Shown: piece after piece, positions 9,303 through 19,385 of the stretch
Layout: each line of letters begins with the position of its first letter
Position numbering within the stretch: position 1 is the first letter of the stretch
NCBI GenBank assembly: GCA_003194525.1
Contig: NBIV01000125.1
Span: 124,001-188,000, forward strand
DNA length: 64,000 nucleotides
Origin: Gracilariopsis chorda
Lineage: Eukaryota; Rhodophyta; Florideophyceae; Gracilariales; Gracilariaceae
Direction: 5' to 3'
The notes under the pieces: generated by a model
Told to the model about the DNA's origin: nothing
The model's database searches: none
Seen by the model: only the letters and a program-made list of their open reading frames with translations
Translations under genes and position numbers: made by a program

Positions 9303-12300
9303 ATGGCCCCGCCCGTACAGGAAGAAGCCCATCCGCAAACGCTCATATCCACCTTACTCACACACCTTCCTTCCTTTCGCAACAAGCCTGAAATCGCACT
9401 TGCCGCCTTTCAAACCATTCGCAGAGCAAGTCAAACATCCAGTGTCGCGCAGCTCTCAGTCGCTTTGTTAGCGCCGTTGACCGCTTTATCCCTCAACTCT
9501 GCGTCTCATACCGTTCGTTTTCACGCCGCCCAAGTCTGCGTCTCCCTGCTCAAATCGCTTGTGTTGAGACGCTTCACAAAGCTTACCTCTGCTTACGTTC
9601 TCGATCTAGTGGCGCTTGCCAACCGTGTCGTCGCGCATGACTCCACGCATCCTTTGCTGTGTACGCTTCCTAACTTTTCTCAACACGCCGTCACCGTGGG
9701 TCACAGCCACTGCGACGTGGGTGTTCCGCCGAAAGAAATTCTACACCTTCCTGCCAACTCCTCCACCCTAGCCGCTTTGCTGTACCTACTCGCTCTCTTC
9801 ATTCCGTCTAACTTGCCCTTCGACCACCAGTCAAACCTCACAAGCCAAGTTCTGCGCGACCACCATGCCGCCCAACCCTACGTCTCAGCAGATGCCATAA
9901 AGCTTTGGAATTGCATTGGTCAAAAAGTTCACAATGCTCTCCTTCATCTAGCAGCCAGTCAGCTTTTCCTCAGCGGTCGATGTGGAACTCAAGTTGCAAC
10001 ATCCGCCATCTACATTTGGCAGCGCGCCTTCGATCCAGCATCTGGCTATTTGGTGCCGCCGATCATTCGTGAAAACCTTTGCATCATCGTTAACTCCATA
10101 CTCAAACAATCATACTCAACCCATCATCAGCTCTTGACACAACACCTTCGCGCTGCGCTTTACGCACTTTCACAACTTTCAGACCCGGTATCGAAAATAG
10201 ATGCCTCCCTCTGGGCGGAATGTGGCATACGCGAGGCCGCGGAGCCAACAGGTACCCTCAGCTTACAACTGCGGTCGTTTTCACGGTCCGGTTTGGTGCA
10301 GTCTTGTGTAGTGCGTGAGGGCAACGACGATCACAGCCGTGAACATGCCACAGAACCACCTCGTAAAAAGCGCAGAACGGACGCTTACTCAGCTGTATCA
10401 ACAGCTCATCACAATGGCGGCTCAGGAAGTGCAGAGCCGTCACAATACGCCTCCGGAGACGAACACCGACCAACGGTTAGCGGATTGCTGAAGAGTTTGC
10501 AAGCACTTCCAAGCATTGACATCTGTGCGACAAAGCCGAAATGTATTCTGCTGCTTGCAAATGCTTCTTCTCTCACCGCTGACTCGATTGCCAATCTGTG
10601 TGGTTGCTCTTCAGAATGTTCCGAGTCTTTGGACGATTGGGTTTCTTTTGCGTCTTCGTTGAGTCAGATTAGCAAGGATGTTGTTAGGACCAAGCCAAGC
10701 ATTGTGAACAAAGACCATCTGGAGGCATTTCTTTGCCTCGCTCGCGCTTGTCATCGGCTTTCAACAGTTCTGGTGGAATCGCGAACTTTGAATTCGGAAA
10801 GGAGCACTACTACAGAACCGCTCAGCGCTAACGATTTTGGAGGTGTAAACATGAGCCTGTTAACATCTGTTATGAATGTCTGTGCTTACGCTTGCGAATT
10901 CCTTAAAGGTGCGGGCAATGATTTTCCAACTGCACAGTTGGAAGATTTGCTGATGGAAGTGTCAGAAGCAATTCGAGAAGAACACGTTCACGCCAGCACT
11001 TTGCCCGCGCTGAAATCCTGTTGCGCACGACTTATCAATCAAGTCTTAAGTCGAAAGCCTAGCGACCCCATCAGGCTTCCTCTCCTTCGTGCAAGTCTGG
11101 AAATGAGTCAGGCTCTTGGATCATTCAGCCCTGATACACCGGTTGAAGTCCTAATTCAAGAGATGTGTGATCTCATATGCACCTCTAAGTCAACTGTGGC
11201 GTCCGATACCTTTTACGTTTTGAAGCATGCAATATGCTTATACGTGAAGTGTAGCCGCTCCCATGGAGTAACCGAGAGTTGTGAGGAACCTATGTATGAA
11301 GAAGATAAATGCCTTGATGAGGATATATGTGTTACGGTACTAGAATCCTTGAAGGATGCGATGAATGCAATCTCTGGAGCGGATACTCTCGCTGCTCTCT
11401 TTGAAAGCGTTTGCGCGCTTGGTTTTCATTGCACCCGAGCGCATTCTAAAGATGTAGCGGATTTCGTGACAAGATTGTTGGAGAACGACAAAAATTCAAC
11501 GGTGATATCATCCAGCTCGGCATTCTTTAAGCTTTTGAGTTTAGGGGAACGAAAAGCTGATGAAGACGACGAATCAGTCGAAGAAACTCATGGGGATGAA
11601 TCCAAGCAGTTGAACAAAGTATCTACGAACAAGGAAGAAGATCTTATCGTGCCATTGCTTGTTCACCGAAGACTCCGTCAGTATGCCCATTCTTTTATGA
11701 AGACTCTTTGGGAGGATAAAAACGATCGATCAGTCAATCCGACTTTCGCTCTGTTCGGAAATCTTATCCATCATTCCCATCAGATATCTAGCCCAAGGAC
11801 TGTTGGTTTCGTTACTTCAGGTCTCCTAGCAAGAGCTATTCATGAACTAAATGAATTATTGCCTTTAGGGTCAGCGAGTTCCCGAACTTCTGAAGCGCAA
11901 TCCGACGTCACCTTCAGTGCCCCGCGACTCTGCGCATGGAATCACATCTTATTGAGCGTCGCTATGGGAAGCACTCAGTATTATCTCTCGCGCAGAAGGA
12001 CAAAAAGCGCAAGAGCAAGAGATGCTTCTCTTACACTATCTTCGTATGACGGAAGAAGGACATTAAGCTCCCAGGTGGGTGACTTCGTCAACGCCCGATC
12101 ATCAATCTTTCTTCCGTACTGTCTCGAAAACCTTCTTCATGAACCATATTGTGCTCAGAAAATGGCGGAGCTGATAACGGAAGGTAGCAAGAAATCCTTC
12201 TGGAGCCGCGTCATACGACATACAGTGGTTCACTTAATCCGAAGTGGAGATGCTAAAGCACTTGCCCACTTAGCAGAAATGTCTCAACGCTCGGCAGCTT

Positions 12301-15300
12301 CAATTGTGGAAAAAGGAAGTGCTGATGCACTAGCAATTGCGTTCATGAATCCCTCATCAGACATGGCTGTAGGAGATGATAGTTCACTGCGGCTCATTCG
12401 TGACTCACTCGGTGTTTCTGTGCAAGAAGCTGTCCGCAAAAGGTTCGGAAAGATTGTACAAAGACTAGTAATGGAGTTTGGTGGTCCAAAAGAAGCTCAA
12501 GCGAAGCACGGTCTTGTCGCTCTCTCGAACTTCGTGCGGCAACGCAAACCCGCTATCCAAAGTGCTGAGCAAGTTGCTGGAATACTTGTTTCAAGCAACT
12601 TCATGCTTGTTATGGATGCGGTAAACCGTGGGTTATTCAACTCTAAAGCCACAGAGAAAGACAGGAGATGCCACTTGCGAATGCTACACGGAGTTCTGAG
12701 CGTGTCCTCGAGCCAGCTTCACTTGTATGTTCCGAAAATCATGGCTACTTTGAAAATGGCACTTGACATCACCAAGGACGATAAACAAGCATATCTGCAG
12801 ACGTTAGCGCTGTGGAAGGACTTTCTCGTTCTGCTTGGAGCGAACAGAATCATTCCTCACCTTGGAACAGTATTTGCTATACTGATGCCCGTGCTGCACA
12901 CACGAAAGGAAATGCTATTAGGTGTTTTACAAGACGTGACCACGAACATTACGTCAGAAGACTTTCACAATAACCCTTCTCTTCACCTTTTGCTTCGAAT
13001 CATCAAAGAAGCTTTTTTTGCTGCTAGGGAGCCTCAAGTTCGAGACCATGGAAAGAATTCCAGTGATGAACCCTTGACTATAGAGAGTTTACATGAAGTT
13101 TGTAAGAGCATTGGAAACGTCATCGGACACTACGAGAACGATTGCATCGAAGTCCAAGCTTCAAAATACATGTTGCGCGCTTTACGTAGTCATCGGTTTC
13201 CACTCAGCCGGGTTACAATCTACCAATCTAGTCAGCCCTGCATTGCGGTGGATTCGGAGTTTGGGCAAGTGGCAAGCATTCTGGAAACATTGGTATCTCA
13301 TCTGGGAAAAACCAAAAGTGAAGAATGTCAAGATGTTCTCATCCAATGTATTGGTGAGATAGGAGCCGTTGATCCTGGGTTATTGTCAAACCGTCCTACG
13401 GATGGATCTCAAAAGGAAGGCCGGAGCAAAGCCAGCTGCCAAAGATTTCCAAGAAGCATCTACGGACTAGTGTCATTGCTCCTGGATGATTTCTTGGTAA
13501 ATTCTCTCAGAAAGGGGGAACGACAAGATTCCTCCAACAGTCGATTCAACAGAGTGGGTTTGGTCATTCAAGAATTGCTGCGTGTTTGTGGTTGTAAGAA
13601 GTACACTCCCACTCTTGCGCGGAGAACTGAGCTAGCAAAGTCTACTCAGTACTCCAACAATTGGGAAGCAGAAATGGCTGAGCTACAGCCAGATGACAAG
13701 GCAAGTCTTTTCTGGGAGAACCTTTCGAGCACGACGAGGGATGCCGTGCAGCCGTACCTTGCGGAGCCCTTTGATGTGAACCAATACCAACACGTGTTCG
13801 GCGAAGACTCAGAGGGAGATATTGAAAAAGTATGTCAACCAGTATGGTCCAAGTTAAAAGCACTAACTCCTGTTGGGAAACGCGTCACTGCCCAAGAATG
13901 GATACGTCAGATAACCGTACAACTTGTTGATTTCATTGGAAAGAAATGTATATTCGGAGAACCTTTGAAAGCATTGCGACCAATTCTACGTTACGAGGAT
14001 CAAGTGAACGGGTATGTATTTCCTCTAGTGGTTACCAGTGCTCTGGATGCACAACACGACATGAATCGCTCAGAAGTGAAACAATTCTTGGTGGGGGAGA
14101 TAGAGGAAGTTCTAAAGGAATCAGCATCTCCGCTGCCCATGTTTGACCTGTTGGATACCCTTCGGATCTGGAGGGACCAGAGAAGCCATCGTCGAGGAAC
14201 TGTCTCTCATCGTTCTACGTACGTCAGGAATAGTAACGACGGGTCATTCGTGTCGAGAAAGAGGATCCCTTTGGCTACTTTCATTGATTTGGCAAAGCGC
14301 AGCGATCCTTTAACAGATTTAGTCGATTTGGAAGGCCGTGAGATATCTGAACTCTCCTTGTTGACTCAAGCGAAAGCAGCCTTTTCGTCAAGATCTTTTC
14401 ACAGAGCTATCATGCTGGCAGAATGCCATGTACGAAACTTACGAACAAAGAAAGGGTTTCCAGGTTGGGCATCCTACATTGAACAGATTCCAGGGAGATC
14501 AAACGAAAATGGGGAGGCTGGATCGGAGGCTCATGGGCTTAAAGTTCTTCAACAAGCTTTTGCGGCAATAGAGGACGTACCGAATATGAAAGGGATCGCC
14601 TTCTTACGCTCAAAGACTTCTCTTACGGAAAGAGTCACTGATGCTGAGGCTGCTGGAGAGTATGACGAAGCGTTGATTACGTATGAGCATGCGCTTGCCG
14701 AAGAGCCTCGGAACCCGGCTTTTCACTCTGGTTTTCTTGGTTGTTTGATGACTCTTGGGCACTGGGAGACAATGCTTTCTCATGCGGAAGGACTGATATC
14801 CTCTTCAACACTGGCAGAGACTGAATTACGCCAGACAGCGACGGCGAACGGAATAGCAGCAGCTTGGCGTCTTGGGCGATGGAAGAAGCTTGAACAATTG
14901 CGAAACGCGGTTGTAGATACAACCGTGTCACAGTCTGCCGGGGAACGACTAGATGCCCCATGGATTTTGGGCTTCTCTTCGCACTTTGCGAACTTGTACC
15001 TCTCATTCCGCAAAAAGGACCTGACTCAAGTTGAGCACGACTCCTTTGAGGCTCGAAGGCACATTTTGCAGCCTCTTCTGAGAGCTGCGAAAGAAAGTTA
15101 TCATCGAGCGTACCCTCTAATTACCCTCGTGCATTCTCTGTGTGAAGTTGAAGATGCTGCACGTTGCCTACTTGCTTCAGCTCCCTCTGAAAGACACTCT
15201 GAGCCAAATGACGCCAGTGCTAACGAGGTGCAACGCAGAGGACTTCTGCACCATGCCAAACGACTTCAAAGGACATCAACGTCGTTGCGGGTACGGGAGC

Positions 15301-17648
15301 CTTTGCTCTCGTCAAGGAGGGTATGTTTCGATTTGCTTGATATGCCAAACGAAGCCGCCCAAGCGAATCTGGAGCTCGCACAACTGGCCAGAGAAAGCGA
15401 CAACCTGAAGGCTGCATCTGCATCTGCGTTCCGTGCACTCACGACACCTGGAATCAATAGCGCCATGGTAAACGCAGCTAGTATTGAGACCGCCCATATC
15501 CGACGTGCCCATGGGGACGTGGCCGGTGCTTTATTACTGGCAAAAAGAGAAGCGGACAGGCTGACTGTGAAATTGAAACTGAAAGATAGTTCGGTTAAGC
15601 AACTATCTGCCGACGAAGCAGCAACGGTGGCTGATCAGTTGTGCACGGCACTGGTGCTGGCAGGGACGTGGAGCGAGGAAATAAGAAGCGAGACGTCTGA
15701 GACAATACTGAGGTATCTGGAAAAGGCTGTGAGGTACGGCCCTACTCGTGAAGAACCGTTTTACGCGCTTGGGAAGCATTATGACTCGTTACTTCAGGCC
15801 GGAGCAAATGTGGACACCACCGTGGCTCTTACCTCGGACCTCGGGAACAAGGTACGTCGTCGGCATCCGATGGCCGAAGTCAGAGCTGGAAACCATAACC
15901 AGTACGTACCGAAAGTTATTCGCAGCTTTGCAAGAGCACTTTCGAATGGACATACACGCATCTTTGAGGCGCTGCCGCGCATGGTGACGGTGTGGTTCAA
16001 CTTTCACACGGAGATAAGTGAGTCCAGGACGGCGCCACCCCGGGGTGCTGCATATGAAGAGGAAGTGCAAAGAGAAATGAAACGAGCGATGAGCATTATA
16101 CCTCACTACATGTGGATGACTGCGATTCCACAGCTCATGAGCCGGATCCTACACGCTCGTAAGGAGGTGCGAGACAACCTAAAAGAGTTTCTAGCCACTA
16201 TCGTATGTGAGTTTCCCGATCAAAGCTTTTGGCTGATCCTTCCCTCCACTCAACTCAGGAGTGTGGAAAGAAAGAAGGCAACAGCGGACATTCTGTCGAG
16301 CGCTCTGACTGCAATCAAGAGAAGTAAGCAGAAGGACGCGCGAGAATGTTCGAAAGCTATGAAGATTCGAATTCAGAATGCACTCAACGTGATACGAAGC
16401 TTTGAAGATATTTGCGTGACATTGCTGCCAAAGGACCGACGTGGCAAAAAGGACAACTGTGCAAAGGAGTTTAGTGCGTTGCGTCGATTGCTGCGGAAGA
16501 CGAACGGAACTCCGAACGTAATCATTCCTACGCTGCAGTCGCTGACGGTGCAGCTCCCTGACAGCAATGGCGGGGAACATCGTTCATTTGGCAACGAAAG
16601 CGTTCGCATCGTGGATATCGACGACGAGGTATTGGTGATGAATTCGTTGATGAGGCCGAGACGGATCAGCCTGATTGGAAGCGATGGAGTTGAATATAGG
16701 TACTTGGCTAAGAAAGAAACGCAGGGGGATATACGCAGGGACAGTCGATTGGTAGAGTTTATCACAGTAGTGAATCGACTGCTATCACGTGACGTTTGTT
16801 CAAGGGGCAAGAAGCTGGCTCTTAAGACATACGCAGTGCTGCCTCTGTCTGAAGAAACGGGGATGATCGAATGGGTTAACGATCTGGAGGCGTTGCGAAA
16901 CGTGGTGCAATCGGAGCACTTTTGCTTGGGGACAATACCGGACACGAGGATGATTCAAAGGCACTACGAGCACGCGGGGTCGAAACGAGAGTTCTTGGAG
17001 AAATGGGCATTTGAGAAATTCCCACCCGTTCTTGACAAGTTTTTCGTGAAGAAGTTTGGAGGGGGGGCGGACGCACAGCGATGGCTCAAGGCACGGAATA
17101 GCTGGGCGGAATCAACGGCTGTGTGGAGTATGGCCGGGTACATTGTGGGACTTGGGGACCGACATGGCGAGAATGTACTGGTGGAAAGCACGAGCGGACG
17201 ATGTGTTCATGTGGACTTTGCGATGTTGTTTGACAAGGGGCTGACGCTGAAGGTACCTGAGATTGTACCTTTTCGACTGACGAGGAACGTGGTATGCGCG
17301 ATGGGGATAGCTGGGTATGAAGGACTTTACCGCAGCGTGGCGGAGATGGTACTAGGGAGTATGCGGCGGAACTCGGAGGCGGTGCTGGGCGTTTTGGAGA
17401 GTTTTCTACATGACCCGCTCGCGGACTGGAGTCGGGGGGAACGAGGGGGGTGCGGGGAAGGGACGACGGGGAAGGCGAATAAGGAGGCGCAGCTGACGAT
17501 TGCGGCGGTGAAGGCGAAGCTGACGGGGGTGGTGGATATTTCGGGGTTGGCGCTATCGATCTGCGGACAGGTTGAACGACTGATCCAGGAAGCAAGCTGC
17601 GTGGACAAGCTGTCGCAGATGTACCTGTGGTGGGGCGCGTGGATGTGA
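9303..17648 (+). CDS. ATR: ATR/Mec1-type checkpoint kinase (PIKK)
   Basis: Apical kinase that senses RPA-coated single-stranded DNA at stalled forks and activates the replication checkpoint. 2781 aa in one uninterrupted frame. The first ~1650 residues are helical (HEAT-like). A FAT region begins near 1685 (SLLTQAKAAFSSRSFHRAIM). The kinase spans about 2430-2700: RRISLIGSDGVEYRYLAKKE with the ATP-site Lys, KTYAVLPLSEETGMIEWVND, the catalytic loop LGDRHGENVL (2617-2626) and the metal-binding Asp in HVDFAMLFDKG. LKVPEIVPFRLTRNVV matches ATR rather than ATM or TOR. The C-terminus is a complete FATC ending QMYLWWGAWM. Length fits ATR. A gene this long without introns is unusual outside intron-poor genomes. 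Confidence 0.95.
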   Translation: MAPPVQEEAHPQTLISTLLTHLPSFRNKPEIALAAFQTIRRASQTSSVAQLSVALLAPLTALSLNSASHTVRFHAAQVCVSLLKSLVLRRFTKLTSAYVLDLVALANRVVAHDSTHPLLCTLPNFSQHAVTVGHSHCDVGVPPKEILHLPANSSTLAALLYLLALFIPSNLPFDHQSNLTSQVLRDHHAAQPYVSADAIKLWNCIGQKVHNALLHLAASQLFLSGRCGTQVATSAIYIWQRAFDPASGYLVPPIIRENLCIIVNSILKQSYSTHHQLLTQHLRAALYALSQLSDPVSKIDASLWAECGIREAAEPTGTLSLQLRSFSRSGLVQSCVVREGNDDHSREHATEPPRKKRRTDAYSAVSTAHHNGGSGSAEPSQYASGDEHRPTVSGLLKSLQALPSIDICATKPKCILLLANASSLTADSIANLCGCSSECSESLDDWVSFASSLSQISKDVVRTKPSIVNKDHLEAFLCLARACHRLSTVLVESRTLNSERSTTTEPLSANDFGGVNMSLLTSVMNVCAYACEFLKGAGNDFPTAQLEDLLMEVSEAIREEHVHASTLPALKSCCARLINQVLSRKPSDPIRLPLLRASLEMSQALGSFSPDTPVEVLIQEMCDLICTSKSTVASDTFYVLKHAICLYVKCSRSHGVTESCEEPMYEEDKCLDEDICVTVLESLKDAMNAISGADTLAALFESVCALGFHCTRAHSKDVADFVTRLLENDKNSTVISSSSAFFKLLSLGERKADEDDESVEETHGDESKQLNKVSTNKEEDLIVPLLVHRRLRQYAHSFMKTLWEDKNDRSVNPTFALFGNLIHHSHQISSPRTVGFVTSGLLARAIHELNELLPLGSASSRTSEAQSDVTFSAPRLCAWNHILLSVAMGSTQYYLSRRRTKSARARDASLTLSSYDGRRTLSSQVGDFVNARSSIFLPYCLENLLHEPYCAQKMAELITEGSKKSFWSRVIRHTVVHLIRSGDAKALAHLAEMSQRSAASIVEKGSADALAIAFMNPSSDMAVGDDSSLRLIRDSLGVSVQEAVRKRFGKIVQRLVMEFGGPKEAQAKHGLVALSNFVRQRKPAIQSAEQVAGILVSSNFMLVMDAVNRGLFNSKATEKDRRCHLRMLHGVLSVSSSQLHLYVPKIMATLKMALDITKDDKQAYLQTLALWKDFLVLLGANRIIPHLGTVFAILMPVLHTRKEMLLGVLQDVTTNITSEDFHNNPSLHLLLRIIKEAFFAAREPQVRDHGKNSSDEPLTIESLHEVCKSIGNVIGHYENDCIEVQASKYMLRALRSHRFPLSRVTIYQSSQPCIAVDSEFGQVASILETLVSHLGKTKSEECQDVLIQCIGEIGAVDPGLLSNRPTDGSQKEGRSKASCQRFPRSIYGLVSLLLDDFLVNSLRKGERQDSSNSRFNRVGLVIQELLRVCGCKKYTPTLARRTELAKSTQYSNNWEAEMAELQPDDKASLFWENLSSTTRDAVQPYLAEPFDVNQYQHVFGEDSEGDIEKVCQPVWSKLKALTPVGKRVTAQEWIRQITVQLVDFIGKKCIFGEPLKALRPILRYEDQVNGYVFPLVVTSALDAQHDMNRSEVKQFLVGEIEEVLKESASPLPMFDLLDTLRIWRDQRSHRRGTVSHRSTYVRNSNDGSFVSRKRIPLATFIDLAKRSDPLTDLVDLEGREISELSLLTQAKAAFSSRSFHRAIMLAECHVRNLRTKKGFPGWASYIEQIPGRSNENGEAGSEAHGLKVLQQAFAAIEDVPNMKGIAFLRSKTSLTERVTDAEAAGEYDEALITYEHALAEEPRNPAFHSGFLGCLMTLGHWETMLSHAEGLISSSTLAETELRQTATANGIAAAWRLGRWKKLEQLRNAVVDTTVSQSAGERLDAPWILGFSSHFANLYLSFRKKDLTQVEHDSFEARRHILQPLLRAAKESYHRAYPLITLVHSLCEVEDAARCLLASAPSERHSEPNDASANEVQRRGLLHHAKRLQRTSTSLRVREPLLSSRRVCFDLLDMPNEAAQANLELAQLARESDNLKAASASAFRALTTPGINSAMVNAASIETAHIRRAHGDVAGALLLAKREADRLTVKLKLKDSSVKQLSADEAATVADQLCTALVLAGTWSEEIRSETSETILRYLEKAVRYGPTREEPFYALGKHYDSLLQAGANVDTTVALTSDLGNKVRRRHPMAEVRAGNHNQYVPKVIRSFARALSNGHTRIFEALPRMVTVWFNFHTEISESRTAPPRGAAYEEEVQREMKRAMSIIPHYMWMTAIPQLMSRILHARKEVRDNLKEFLATIVCEFPDQSFWLILPSTQLRSVERKKATADILSSALTAIKRSKQKDARECSKAMKIRIQNALNVIRSFEDICVTLLPKDRRGKKDNCAKEFSALRRLLRKTNGTPNVIIPTLQSLTVQLPDSNGGEHRSFGNESVRIVDIDDEVLVMNSLMRPRRISLIGSDGVEYRYLAKKETQGDIRRDSRLVEFITVVNRLLSRDVCSRGKKLALKTYAVLPLSEETGMIEWVNDLEALRNVVQSEHFCLGTIPDTRMIQRHYEHAGSKREFLEKWAFEKFPPVLDKFFVKKFGGGADAQRWLKARNSWAESTAVWSMAGYIVGLGDRHGENVLVESTSGRCVHVDFAMLFDKGLTLKVPEIVPFRLTRNVVCAMGIAGYEGLYRSVAEMVLGSMRRNSEAVLGVLESFLHDPLADWSRGERGGCGEGTTGKANKEAQLTIAAVKAKLTGVVDISGLALSICGQVERLIQEASCVDKLSQMYLWWGAWM

Positions 17649-18107
17649 GCTGCGCACTGAGAGAGATGTGGGCGTGATTTTTTTTTTGTGTTGTGGTTGC
17701 TGGCTATCTGCGCTATCTATTGTTGTGTCACGCTGCAAATTTGCTGCGGCGACTGAGAAGCGACGTGGGCGGATGTGATGCTGACAGGGTTATGCTACGT
17801 GGTGGTGGTGTGTGTGTGTGGTGTGCGCCGTTTGGATTTTTTTTGGTTGCGTTTGTTTGTCAGGGGGTGGGGGGGGTTGTTGCCGTGACCGTTTTGAGTG
17901 TGGGTTGCACGTGGAGGATGAAGAAGGGGTGGCGTTTTTACTAAGTAGAGTACACGATTGCTAATGCTACGATTCACAGACAGAGACGAGGACAGAAGAC
18001 ACACACAAGTAGGAACAAGATGTACACACATGTGAGATGACAACAAAAGGAAACAAAACGGGAGAGACCAAAAAGAGAAAAAACCAAAACAAAACAAAAC
18101 AAGATGG
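17649..18107. other. Convergent 3' region, GT-rich then A-rich
   Basis: Between the ATR stop and the GATA gene stop. 17680-17880 is G/T-rich with short GT repeats. 18040-18105 is A-rich, so T-rich on the transcribed side of the GATA gene, as in a 3' UTR. No gene seen. Confidence 0.5.
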
Positions 18108-18923
18108 TTACGAGGTTGGGGCGGCCGTGTTGGACGCTTCATTGAGAACGGAGAGACACAGTTTGAAACCGGCGCCCTGCGCAAAACGAAGGACGCGCGG
18201 CATTGGGGGTGGACTGGGGCTCGGACTGGGGGCGTGCACCTCGGTAACGAAGACCGGTGCAAACGGTTCTGCATCGGTATCCAACGGCGGTGGACTGGCG
18301 CATGGAGCGGGTGCGGCAAGTTGTTGACGCAAGGCTGTAGGCGCAGCTGTTGCCGGCGGCGCCTGCGGCGGCGGCGGCGGCGGCGGCTGCGGCTGCGGCT
18401 GCGGCGGCAGAGCAGCGGCAGCGGCAGCGGCAGCGGCAGCGGCAGCGGCAGCGGCAGCGGCAGCGGCAGCGGATGCAAGCGGAGGTTCGGCGGGGACGGG
18501 GTGGTCCGGGGCGTGGCGCGAGTTGCGGGCGGTGGGGGGTGCGGATTTGGACGGTTCCTTGCGATGCACAACCATGAGTCCGGAGAAGACGGAGTCGTAT
18601 CGGGCGCGCGTTGCATCGGAGGTGCGGAAGATTGAGACTGGGCGGGGGGCAACGGTGTGTGGTGGATTGTGGGTTGTGGAGGAGGGGTGCGATTGATGGG
18701 CGGCTGAGGAGGCGGAGGTGGCGGTGTGCGAATTGGAGGAAGTGTTGGTGCGCGCTCGTTTGCGGGTGGCGGAGGCGTCTGAATTGGCGACGCGCTTAGC
18801 TCGAGCGATGAGACTTCCGGTCTTTTTCCAACGCACTCCACACGCGTTGCACAGCGTCTTTGGTCCGGCGGGGCCGGCTCTCCACAGGGGAGTTTCGGTG
18901 GTGTGGCAGTGAACGCAGCGCAT
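18108..18923 (-). CDS. GATA-type zinc-finger protein
   Basis: Probable DNA-binding transcription factor. The finger [16 protein letters not shown] ... [12 protein letters not shown] has C-x2-C-x18-C-x2-C spacing, the spacing usual in plant GATA factors. It is followed by a basic patch ([18 protein letters not shown]). I take the start at 18923 (271 aa), just before the finger, with A at -3. The frame is open to 19199, but that extension runs through a 22-base homopolymer read as poly-Pro and is doubtful. The C-terminal half is low-complexity: a tract of about 21 Ala coded by a GCC/GCT repeat, then Pro/Gln runs. Divergent from the phosphatase gene. Targets unknown. Confidence 0.85.
   Translation of the reverse strand: MRCVHCHTTETPLWRAGPAGPKTLCNACGVRWKKTGSLIARAKRVANSDASATRKRARTNTSSNSHTATSASSAAHQSHPSSTTHNPPHTVAPRPVSIFRTSDATRARYDSVFSGLMVVHRKEPSKSAPPTARNSRHAPDHPVPAEPPLASAAAAAAAAAAAAAAAAAAAALPPQPQPQPPPPPPPQAPPATAAPTALRQQLAAPAPCASPPPLDTDAEPFAPVFVTEVHAPSPSPSPPPMPRVLRFAQGAGFKLCLSVLNEASNTAAPTS
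18358..18472. repeat. GC-rich simple repeat coding poly-Ala/Pro-Gln
   Basis: A GGC/GCT-type triplet tract, then about ten copies of the hexamer ggcagc, inside the GATA gene. Period 3 or 6 keeps the frame open on both strands. Likely to vary in length. Confidence 0.85.
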
Positions 18924-18940
18924 CTTTCGGGGGTGTGGGA

Positions 18941-18962
18941 GGGGGGGGGGGGGGGGGGGGGG
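18941..18962. repeat. 22-base poly-G homopolymer
   Basis: An uninterrupted G run on the + strand, just upstream of the preferred GATA-protein start. Prone to replication slippage and assembly error. Confidence 0.9.
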
Positions 18963-19385
18963 AGGGGAGGGGGACGATGATGAGTGGCGAAGGGGTGCAG
19001 CAGAGGGGGACGGCAGGGGGGGGGGCGACGTGTGCCGCAAGTAGGTGTGCGCAACGCGCCTTTTACGGCTTGCGTGTGCAGCCGCCATGCCGCAACGTGC
19101 ATTGTTGGCGACCAGAAGCGTGATGCGTGGCCACGTGGTGCGCGTGGCCACGTGGTGCAGCCGCTCATCGAGGACGTGCGAATATTCTGTAAGAGCCAAA
19201 GCGGACGGTGCTGCTGCGACGCGCCGTGGCGGAACGTTGCTCGCTCGCTGTGGTGCTCGTGCGGTGCTCGTGCGCGCCCGCCGCGCCGCCAGCTCTTCGC
19301 CAGCTCTTCATAAGCGCGCGCGCGCCCCTTCCGCCCCTTCCGCCCCGCCCGCCACGGCTGGTAAGCAAAACCTCACGCGTTCAAC

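Noticed and set aside
17795-19168. 457-codon frame overlapping the GATA gene
   Set aside because: Poly-Pro/Arg low-complexity reading of the same simple repeats in another frame. The GATA frame carries the zinc finger.
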